Shown here: positions 8,401 through 16,900 of the stretch, one piece after another | Layout of the letters: every line of letters starts with the position of its first letter | Numbering within the stretch: position 1 is the stretch's first letter | Virus record (IMG/VR): IMGVR_UViG_3300030103_001532 | Span: 1-33,203 of that record | From: a virus | Length of the DNA: 33,203 nucleotides | Strand: one strand, 5' to 3' | Position numbers and translations under genes: made by a program | The notes under the pieces: model-generated | Told to the model about the DNA's origin: nothing | Database searches by the model: none | The model's input: only the letters and a program-made list of their open reading frames with translations

Positions 8401-11400
8401 AGATAGCAGAAAAATTAGGTGTTAATGCAGATACATCATTAAGTGATTTATTAGAACCAATACTATCTAATTTTTTAATAGGTGGTGACCAAGCTACTAT
8501 TCGTAGAAAATATTTACGCAAGGAAAATCATGTATTGGGTTGGTGGTTGGATAAAACTGATGACACATTACATTTAGATGTATCAGTTGTAATACCACCA
8601 TTAAAAGAAGTAACACCTAAAAATATAGAGAAAGCATTAGTAGCTATGTCTATGTTAGGTATAAAAGGTAAGCAGTTAAGTGCTTGGTTACCAGATGACA
8701 CAATAAATGAAATATTAAAAACTAATTTGCTTAATTCTGACAATCTTAAATATTGGAAGAAAGCTATAGATGTAGATGATAATTTGTTGTGGTTTGTAAA
8801 TAAAAATGCACCAGATATGGAACGATTAAGAGATGCTACAACAAATGATTTAGTTGTTCGTAAAGCAGTTATGGAAGCACTGTATGATACAAACTTTGAT
8901 GTTGCAAGAGTTCTTAAAAGGAAAAAAAGAGGTATAGCTAATGTAGCACCAGATGGTAGTTGGTTACCATTGACAGAATCTTATTTACAATCTATGTCAA
9001 GAAAAGCACTAAATGAGTTTTTTGAACCAGTAAAAGTAAATCCTATGGGTGATGCCATGATAGATTATGACAAAATTGTTAATGGTAAAGTAGAAGATGA
9101 TTACATTAGAAACTGGATTCATCAATTAATACTATTATCTAAAAACCCTATTACACAGAGATTAGTAAATGATGGTATAGATAGCACAATGAACTGGCTT
9201 ACTACATCATATGATGGTAAACAAGTCATGCAACAACTTGTAAAACAAGCAGACCTAAGAGGCAGAAAAGCTAAAGAAGTATTAGATAATCCAGTTGCAT
9301 TAAGAAATAATTTAGAAGCACTAGGTTACAGAATATCAAGACATATTGGTGGACAGTTTCAAATCAAAGACCCTTTGTCAGGTGTAGTAAAATCAGAAGA
9401 TTGGGCAACTTCTATAAGATTTCAAAATGGAACTATGGTTTATCCATTATACGAATATGGTTTTGAAGGTGCATCAAGTGCAGCACTTAACTTTCTTAAA
9501 AATGGTGGATTTGTAGATGGCACAGACTGGTTAGAAAGTTGGACACTTGCTACACAGGGCAAAGGCATGAGTACAATACAAGGACAAATATCTAAATATT
9601 ATAAAAATATATGGAAGTTGTTTAAAAAAGATATAAATGTATTACCAGACAATGTTAATGGTGCATATGTAAGTTTAAATAATAAATATAGAAGTAAGGG
9701 TGATTTAGATGCTGCTGTTGCAAAGCTAGATAGAGGACTAGAGTTTTTATATTCTACATTTCTTACTGGACCATCAGATATAGCTAATCGTGACCCAATG
9801 TATAGATGGAGTATATACGAACATGGATTAGATGGCATCAAGTTAATGACAGAGGACTTAGCAAAAGATTTCTTAAAAGGTGCAGAAGCATCACTTCGTG
9901 GTAGTAAGTTTGGGGAAAAAATACTAGGTGAAATAGTAGATGAAATAACTACTTACAAAGAAATAGGTTTTGCTAATGAGATAACAACTATGGAACAACT
10001 TATGGCAATATTGTCTAAAAAAGCAGGTGCATCTGTAGTTGATTTATTGTACAGTACTAAGTCAAGACATCAATTTAGTGATGCTTTATCTTCATATGTA
10101 CCATTTCCAGAGATTGGTGCAGAGGTTTATAAGACTTGGGGTGGATTATTTGGTACAAGACCACAGAAATTTAACAGAGCAAGAATAGCGTTTGATGCAG
10201 GTGATGAAGGTAAACCATGGGATGCAGAAATGGGATTCTTTTTTAAAGACCCAGTCACAGGTAAGCGTATGTTTAGTTATCCTGACCCATTCGGTGTTAT
10301 ACAGAAAAACTTTTTTGGAGAAGATTTACGACAACAAGGTGTGCGTGTAAGACCTGCAGGTTTCTTATCTGCACTTAACTTGGTAACAGCTAATGGTTTC
10401 TTACCAGGTGTAGGACCTAGAGAAGTATGGGGATTAGAGTTTTTTGAAAATATTGTTACTACACTACCTACATTTTTAACTAAATCTATACTTGGAGATT
10501 TTAGAACTAATACAGATTTGTATTCATTAGTTACAGAGGTTTTACCATCATATGCTGAAAAGGTTTTAACTGCAGAATATTTTAGTGATAACTCTGAAGA
10601 AACATTAGACAGAAGATATGCAAGTTCTGTAATTGATACACTTGCTGTTATGTATTCTAAAGGTCTTATAGACCCAACAGATACAGGTAATCAAGGTGAT
10701 ACTTTAGAAAAATACAGAGATGCAGCAAATAACCAATGGTTAGTTAGAGGACTTGTACAAGCATCACTACCTACAGGATTACAACCAAGAATAGAAGTAA
10801 AAGATAAAGATGGTCAATGGTGGTTTGTACAAGCACTTACAGATGAATACAGAAGAATGTTAGAAGTAAATGATTATGATTACTCTACAACACAATCAGA
10901 GTTTATAGATAGATTTGGAATTAATCCCATACCTCTTATACAAACTAAAAATAAACCTGCTGTTAGAACACCATACACAGAATCTGCTGTACAGTTTTGG
11001 TCAAAGAGAGAAAACAGAGCATTGTATGATACACATCCAAGAACTGCATACTATATACGACCAGATTCAGTTGATGATGATTGGGTATGGTCAGGTGACT
11101 TTAATGCACTTAGAGATTACTACACAGAAAAAGAATGGGATTTGTTAGTAAGACAGACATTGTTAGAAAGAGAATTGCAAATAGTAAAAGAAGATTTGCA
11201 AATAATTGCTAAAGAACAAGACAAATCTAACAAATGGATTAATGGTAATTATGCACTTAAAAGAAGAGAGCTAGAAAAAGCATATGGTATTAAAGGGTTT
11301 TCATCATTAGGTATAGGTGAAATAAAATCTGACCCATCATTAGATATTATGGAACTACAAACATGGAAAGATAATGAGGTATTATCTAGTTCACCAGAAT

Positions 11401-11669
11401 TTACACCGCTACAAAAATATTTACAAAAAAGAGAAGAAGCTATTACTATATTGACAAATGGTGGAGAGTTTGAAGGTGGTAGATTTGGTAAAGCAAACCC
11501 ACCTACAATAGACCCACTACGCAGTGAGCAAGAGAGAAGTGCATATGTGCGTGATAGGTTGGCAGAATATGGTAGAGAACTTATTGAAGAATATCCAGAT
11601 ACATTCTTTAACCAGATATTTTATGGTATTCTGTTTTATGAAGTTGACAATACAAGATATGAGGATTAA
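5484..11669 (+). CDS. Giant virion protein, 2061 aa, probable internal/ejection protein
   Basis: The frame is uninterrupted over 6.2 kb. The N-terminus is helical, with Gly/Ala-rich weakly hydrophobic stretches (FLGGLTGVASWLPGV near 144-158). The middle carries conserved-looking aromatic motifs (KPSWMLRPALSTRVTPEEALRI, YVPFPEIGAEVYKTW, FKDPVTGKRMFSYPDPFG). The last 200 residues are charged helices (around 1880-1920). This size and style fit large internal or polyvalent proteins of short-tailed phages, which ride in the capsid and help pass DNA across the envelope. I cannot find a clear catalytic site. A tape measure is the main alternative, but there are no tail-tube genes. It is coupled to both the preceding and following genes. 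Confidence 0.72.
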   Translation: MRDYRQILFGPPELDSYLAKNTKANLKEINFFRNTITPEVAEQAANIARAYPNMDKKLVMYGALLGLEHDSDLALQLSERQNNVAIKQNQQNINKVSKARRASQLGLLMLDLGFQPLSRNFKSSIVAAQDTGINKAQAVAANTFLGGLTGVASWLPGVDGDKAADRVRTALLGKEFADVYKDTKDAYGPTEFNLAYDQIQQGKPLNLGKGFFPASTPLKETQGFKDSRRAGLSEADSLREAEEIYGVPITERYEQLENQFKTETRKAGQVNISPGRIVAGQFFTKDDLGYALGSTVIDGAFRVFGDPTNFALGYLSGAKLGLRSLVDEGMQQAFKTVKVGDDVKNIPLINQFLKTIKGGTIEVSPGITREITRKEARKLMFGRTATQILDSKRGDKLLDAFVANKDLSTLMDMPGLNKAPVELLQLLTVVDDKNFMKTLLTSLMQNGNLSGVDKVMAFKYGINDDIVRAITEGNQLRIPIQPNLLGEASNLIAKKYLGKDTDVGALRNLLKQANKTRAAFNPNATDNLFTGIIGVGGDLRMSMPHRMRRFFDLAPGRVMSSKNIGESARNLDGIMKSARFSRELRNKYLDQILDSDNNTDMLQTVREVYADIKEEIVKRNPDLEDFRDEIAETMDFLANESDLRRYMTVEGSPDQLAYPGVKFKKVTKTKGKYGKEEVVFEALPTAQMISEYVDNYIPLIDYVELERFFPIWRQIVGKKNSNLRKYIDEPTDKITERLLKKLGSKKLKTDPRTGRTTAGGQTTLGMLYQDYLLQRVLKPSWMLRPALSTRVTPEEALRIIFSGSRIGLNHPLQYYAVKLAGGQTLEMQNAYGDVLWGTRIKKRESDLIKEILGPEFVKAASIEYPQIERLLKHMKIGMNEYGMASDDFVSWVLGNNDGRDFIFRELGIEEVKQLRVFKGQLREVTSDKKSIADTILDNPNGGSFNLQTGIVNPASFGTVSPYHNLGIVVKRSEIAEKLGVNADTSLSDLLEPILSNFLIGGDQATIRRKYLRKENHVLGWWLDKTDDTLHLDVSVVIPPLKEVTPKNIEKALVAMSMLGIKGKQLSAWLPDDTINEILKTNLLNSDNLKYWKKAIDVDDNLLWFVNKNAPDMERLRDATTNDLVVRKAVMEALYDTNFDVARVLKRKKRGIANVAPDGSWLPLTESYLQSMSRKALNEFFEPVKVNPMGDAMIDYDKIVNGKVEDDYIRNWIHQLILLSKNPITQRLVNDGIDSTMNWLTTSYDGKQVMQQLVKQADLRGRKAKEVLDNPVALRNNLEALGYRISRHIGGQFQIKDPLSGVVKSEDWATSIRFQNGTMVYPLYEYGFEGASSAALNFLKNGGFVDGTDWLESWTLATQGKGMSTIQGQISKYYKNIWKLFKKDINVLPDNVNGAYVSLNNKYRSKGDLDAAVAKLDRGLEFLYSTFLTGPSDIANRDPMYRWSIYEHGLDGIKLMTEDLAKDFLKGAEASLRGSKFGEKILGEIVDEITTYKEIGFANEITTMEQLMAILSKKAGASVVDLLYSTKSRHQFSDALSSYVPFPEIGAEVYKTWGGLFGTRPQKFNRARIAFDAGDEGKPWDAEMGFFFKDPVTGKRMFSYPDPFGVIQKNFFGEDLRQQGVRVRPAGFLSALNLVTANGFLPGVGPREVWGLEFFENIVTTLPTFLTKSILGDFRTNTDLYSLVTEVLPSYAEKVLTAEYFSDNSEETLDRRYASSVIDTLAVMYSKGLIDPTDTGNQGDTLEKYRDAANNQWLVRGLVQASLPTGLQPRIEVKDKDGQWWFVQALTDEYRRMLEVNDYDYSTTQSEFIDRFGINPIPLIQTKNKPAVRTPYTESAVQFWSKRENRALYDTHPRTAYYIRPDSVDDDWVWSGDFNALRDYYTEKEWDLLVRQTLLERELQIVKEDLQIIAKEQDKSNKWINGNYALKRRELEKAYGIKGFSSLGIGEIKSDPSLDIMELQTWKDNEVLSSSPEFTPLQKYLQKREEAITILTNGGEFEGGRFGKANPPTIDPLRSEQERSAYVRDRLAEYGRELIEEYPDTFFNQIFYGILFYEVDNTRYED

Positions 11670-11672
11670 TTA

Positions 11673-13112
11673 ATGTCATTTGCAATAGATTACAGAGGAT
11701 ATGAAGATAACAAATCAGGATTTATAACAGCATTATTAGAAAATAATTTTATACCATATGCAACACCAGTAGGTAAAGAATTATTTGGTATTGATGCTTT
11801 TCAGGATTATCAGGAAAGTGCATTTTCAATTAGAGATTTATTTGAAATACCAGGAGTACAAGGTTTACCATCAGTAGTATTTTTTAAAAACTTAAATAAA
11901 GAAACTGCAGATTTAAACGAAATAAAAATACAGTTAGTTAACTTACAAAATGATTTGAAAAACAATATTGGTTCAGAAGGTATTGAATACAATGATGAGT
12001 TAATAAAATTTTATGGGACTGTAGGAACTGATGTAGGAGATATTACAGGTAAAGTAAAAGAATCTACAAATCTTACACAAACAAGTGATATTAATTTTTC
12101 TGACCAAATACAAACTACATTAAGTGAGGAAGCGGTAGCATCTTTTGGACCACAAGTAGAATCAACATATGCTTTTGATGATGAAACAGGATTAGCAGGA
12201 TTAAGTCGTGTACTTACATTAGGTGGTAATTATTACAACAGCGAAGGTCAATATGTAACAAAAGATGGAGAAGTTAGATTAGGACCTAATGGAGAGCCAC
12301 TAGAAGCACCATTTTTGCAAAATGATGGATGGAATTTATTTTGGGAAAGAGATGACATATTTGAAATACAACAATTAATTGCAGCAGCAGGAGGACCTGC
12401 ACCAGAGAAATTAGGTGTATGGGATAAAGGTTTAGCTAAATATATGAACAATGTATTAGCTTATGCAAATGATGGTGAAAGTTGGATGACAGATATGCAA
12501 AATGGTTTAAGCACAGGTAACCAGTGGCGTAGTGCATTACAAGAATTTAAACTACAAAATGATGGTGGTACACAGTTATCAGAGATATTAACTGCTGTAG
12601 GTTATTCTACTGTTAATAGACCAAAGGTTACAGGAACACAAGCTAAATCTAAAGTTGATGAGATATATGCAGGATTAGGACTAAAAGCTACAGCAAAAGA
12701 TTACAAAGATATTGGTGATGCGTTTATAGAACTATCTACACAAGCTGCAGCAAGACAAGAAGATATAGAAAGTAAAGCTGTAGGACTACAAGATTTATTA
12801 CTTGGTACAACTAAGTTTATGTCATCACCACCAAGTGGTGAAACACCTGAAGGTATAGAATATCAGAAAGCATTAAATGATGGAAGAGTGTTAGAAACAT
12901 CTACAGGAATATACATTATACCTGACCCAGAAGAACTTGCTGCTGCTAAAGATATACCAGAGGCAATAGATGTAGATGCTAGGCTAATGGAAATGGTAGA
13001 AGCTAGAGATGCTACTAGAATACAAGGTGCAAAGGATAGAGAGTTTGACAGAAACAATGCTTTATTGTTTAAGCAAAACTTTCTTACAACTACAAGAACA
13101 GGATTAGGATAA
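11673..13112 (+). CDS. Virion protein, 479 aa, unknown
   Basis: The protein starts MSFAIDYRGYEDNKSGF three bases after the giant gene's stop, and its own stop overlaps the next ATG. It is acidic and mostly soluble-looking. It has a mid-region resembling an exposed domain (LGGNYYNSEGQYVTKDGEVRL, residues 189-209) and a helical C-terminal third ending FKQNFLTTTRTGLG. I recognise no family. Location between the giant protein and a lysozyme-like protein in one coupled run suggests an internal core or ejection component. Confidence 0.65.
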   Translation: MSFAIDYRGYEDNKSGFITALLENNFIPYATPVGKELFGIDAFQDYQESAFSIRDLFEIPGVQGLPSVVFFKNLNKETADLNEIKIQLVNLQNDLKNNIGSEGIEYNDELIKFYGTVGTDVGDITGKVKESTNLTQTSDINFSDQIQTTLSEEAVASFGPQVESTYAFDDETGLAGLSRVLTLGGNYYNSEGQYVTKDGEVRLGPNGEPLEAPFLQNDGWNLFWERDDIFEIQQLIAAAGGPAPEKLGVWDKGLAKYMNNVLAYANDGESWMTDMQNGLSTGNQWRSALQEFKLQNDGGTQLSEILTAVGYSTVNRPKVTGTQAKSKVDEIYAGLGLKATAKDYKDIGDAFIELSTQAAARQEDIESKAVGLQDLLLGTTKFMSSPPSGETPEGIEYQKALNDGRVLETSTGIYIIPDPEELAAAKDIPEAIDVDARLMEMVEARDATRIQGAKDREFDRNNALLFKQNFLTTTRTGLG

Positions 13113-13942
13113 TGGAAAAAGTAAGTTGGAGTAGATGGACATTAGCATTAGTTAAAGCTGCTACAGAATTAAGAGAAGCAGGTTTTGCTATGAGTAAAGA
13201 CCCATCACAAGACAATGAAGTGTATCAAAACCTTATAGCACTTTCTGCTGCTGAATGGAGAAAAGGTAATCAAGTTGATATGGATGGTCCAGGAATGGGC
13301 AAAGCAATAGGCGGAGAAGAATCATACTCTCCATTACAAATATATATGCCAGTATGGGGTAAAGACACATCAGATAGAGATGTAACAATAATTAATAATG
13401 AGTTTGTGCCAGAGTTTCAAGGAATAGATAAACAAGGACTTATAGATTTAATTAGTACAGATGTAGAGTTAGCTGCAAAAGCAGCAATTATTGTACTTAA
13501 TAGTAAAAAAGGTTATGACAACTGGTCAACTTGGAGTGTTGTGCAAAATGAAGATACATCACAATATATAGATTATGCAAAACAATTTGATAACGATTTA
13601 GAGAGAGGTAGTCAATTTGATGATGATGAGCCAGTAACACCAACAACTACAACTACAATACCACCAACTACAACAACTGTTCCAGAAGAAACACAAAATG
13701 ATACTGATGATGAAATAGATACAACAACTAGAAGTGCAGGAATAACAAATATGTTTGGTACACCTCCACAAGATTATAAACCAACTAAAACTGGAACATT
13801 TTTAAAATACTTTGATACTGTCACAAGTTTTAAAAAACCTGACCCTACTAAATTTAAAACCAAAAAAGTAGATGAACAAATACAATTTCCATCAGGTAGA
13901 CCAGTAAATATTGAAGAGGTCTTAGACTTACTAGAGCCATAA
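13112..13942 (+). CDS. Lysozyme/transglycosylase-like virion protein with Thr/Pro linker
   Basis: Residues 40-160 resemble a degenerate lytic transglycosylase-like domain. E48 in AAEWRKGN is a candidate acid. GGEESYSPLQIYMPVWG (67-83) matches the S-x-x-x-x-Q-I turn of such enzymes, and AAKAAIIVLNSKKGYDNWSTW (121-141) the helix before their G-x-W-x-x-W end. Residues 175-193 form a Thr/Pro linker (TPTTTTTIPPTTTTVPE) of a type common in secreted actinobacterial proteins, followed by a basic domain. Within the ejection block it would open local peptidoglycan during entry rather than lyse the cell. Catalysis is uncertain because the motifs are divergent. Confidence 0.55.
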   Translation: MEKVSWSRWTLALVKAATELREAGFAMSKDPSQDNEVYQNLIALSAAEWRKGNQVDMDGPGMGKAIGGEESYSPLQIYMPVWGKDTSDRDVTIINNEFVPEFQGIDKQGLIDLISTDVELAAKAAIIVLNSKKGYDNWSTWSVVQNEDTSQYIDYAKQFDNDLERGSQFDDDEPVTPTTTTTIPPTTTTVPEETQNDTDDEIDTTTRSAGITNMFGTPPQDYKPTKTGTFLKYFDTVTSFKKPDPTKFKTKKVDEQIQFPSGRPVNIEEVLDLLEP

Positions 13943-13943
13943 G

Positions 13944-16900
13944 ATGGCAGAAGATAACACTATTAAATTAGTTGATGATTTTGTAAATTATATTAGAGAT
14001 AAATATAAAGAACATTTTATAACTAATTTTGATTCTATGTTTGGTCCAGTAGAAGAAACTGAAGCAGGGTTTAATATGTTTGTTAAAGAAGATGGAACAG
14101 TTCTTGCAGATAGATTATACCTAAAACCAGAAAGCCAAAAAAAAGGAATTGGAACTTCAATCGTGCAAGAAATGTTTGATTGGAGTAATAAAAATAATCA
14201 ACCTTTTGAATTTATATTAATGGCAGGGTATGAAGATTTATCAAGTCCAAGTAAAACTGTACAGACACAAAAAGCATTTCAAGAAAAATTAAAAGATGTT
14301 CCAGGACTAGAGGCGTTCCCATCTGAACAAGGATTGTTAGATACAAATATTACAACTTATAAATACACACCACAATTAGACACACCTACAAATGTAGTTG
14401 ATGATTTCGTAATTACACAAGATAGATTTGGTAGAGATGTAACAGTACCTGTAGATAACAATGGAAATATTATTTTATATAGGGCTACTGATGACCCAAA
14501 TAGAATTATTGATTCTGATTTTAGACCTTTATCAAGAGATAAAGGAAGTGTTGGACTTGGACAGCAAAGTTACTTTTCACCTAATCCAATGTATTCTCAT
14601 AAATATCAATCATCAGGAAGAAAAAATTATAAATTTGCAACACAAATAAAACCAAATCAAATACTTCCTACAGATGACATTGTTAAAAATTATCCTGAAT
14701 TAGTAAATGCGTTAAATATACCAGAAGAATTTACAAATCAAAATTGGCGACAATTAGTTAATGATAACAAAGCTATGATTGCTATGGGGTATGAAACAGG
14801 TGGCAAAAGATTTTTTAATGACAACATACAAACATTTATAAATAATGGTATACAAGCATTTGGTTCAGGTTCAACAGGTACTGGTGGGCAAACATTTATA
14901 GAATACGAAATAATACCATTAGTAAAAGAAGGAGATACTTTAGGCATAAAACCTATTGCAACATTACAAACAAAAGAAGGTTTTGCAGCAGGAAAAGTTC
15001 CAGAAGCATTTACAGAAACATTATTAGACACACCTACAAATGTAGTAGATGATATTAAAGCAACTATGATTGGCTACGAAAATCAAGTAGAAGCTTTTAA
15101 AAATTTAGATAAAAATGTAATTGGTGAATTACCAGTAGAAAAAAATTCTGAATTGTTCAGCCAAAATATTCTAGAAAGACCTGATAATATTTCTTATGAT
15201 GAATTTATAAAAAACTATCCTGTTGAAGAACTTGGTCCAATACCTTTTTATGAAGGAAAAGGAGATACATTAACTCCTGATGATTTGCTAAGAGAACAAA
15301 GTGGCACAGGTTATCAGTTAAAAGAAGGAGTAACGCCTGAAGAATTTAGAAAAAGTTTAGATAATTTTATAGAACAAATAGATAATCCACACATAAAAGA
15401 AGGTTTGTTATCAAGATACAGAAAGTACGATAAATTATCTGAAGGCATAGTAGACCAAACAGTTAAGTCAAGAATATTAGGTGCTGTTAATCAAGATGTT
15501 TTTTATGATGTAATAGCATTTAATGATGATTTATACACTACAAAAAAAACAGAGGACATGGCTATTGTTTTTGATGGTTGGACAGAACCTACTCCTTTTG
15601 AAGATATGGCTTTAGCAGAAATGGAAGATTGGGATTGGGTATTAGATGAACAAGGAAATAAAGTTGAACCTATTGACCCAAGAAAAAACATACAAGGCAT
15701 GGACAAATATGACAGAACATTAAATGGTTACTATAAATACTATACAGATATACCAGACACACCTACAAATGTAGTAGATGATGCACCATTACTAGAAACA
15801 AGATTTAATTACACTTCAGATGTACTAGATGTACCAGTAGGTGAAATAGATGAATGGGCAGATGATGTAATCAAACCTAATAAAGTATTTAATCCAGACT
15901 CTTTTACTAGATACACTAGAGAAGGTAAAGAATATATCTGGAATAGAACTACAAGTTTTGATGCTAAAGAATTATATGAAAGAATATTAAAAAACAGAGC
16001 ATCTGATGAAGATATAACTAAGTTTTTTATATATTTAGCTAGTCACAGTCCATCAACTGCATACGCACATAAACCATATTTCCAAGCAGATGCACTATCA
16101 GATATTGTCAAAATTGGTATTTTTAGTGATAAGCCAATTACAGAAGTTATACCTATGGGTGTATTTAATGATGAAGCATTTTTTTTAGACAGACTACAAT
16201 CTCGTAACTCTGAACTTGGACCAGAAATAAATAAAGTATTAGTTGAGTTAGTAACTGAACAAGGTCAATTTACTAACTTAAAAGAACGCATGAGAAATGT
16301 AATAATAGATGCACATAATAAAATATATAAAAATAATCCTAATGACTATTTTGTGTTATGGCGTGGTGGTAAATTAAATAGATTTTACCCATGGCAATCA
16401 ATGTCTAAAAGTCCATCATCAGCACAAGCTGTATCTTATCAAATGAATCAATTATATGGTGCAGGTGATACTGTAGAAACTTATTTAATACACAAAAACA
16501 ACATGATAGATTTAGATGCTTTAGGATTGTCATTTAGTAATGAGCAAGAAATAATTGTTCTTGCAGAAGCAGCAAACAAACCTAGTGCAAAGCTAGAGCA
16601 GGTATTAATACAAGATGATGTTAACAGAATAAATGTATCTGATTTACCAAAAAATGGATTTGAAATAGAAAATATTAGTAAACCTTTAGCTGATGCAGGT
16701 CAAGCATCACAAGACTTTTTTGATGATGTTGTAAAAGGTATTAATGAAAAATATAGACCAAAATCAGCGTATGAACAGATTATAGATTTGAACAATCCAG
16801 ATATTTATAAGTGGCAAGATGACTATAACAAATTAGTTAAAGAAGGTGGCAACTTTAATCAACACATTTTTACATCAATACCTACATTTTATGAAACACA

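Noticed and set aside
10915-11148. Forward frame of 77 codons within the giant gene
   Set aside because: It lies in another frame of a continuous large ORF with no ribosome site and no protein-like pattern.
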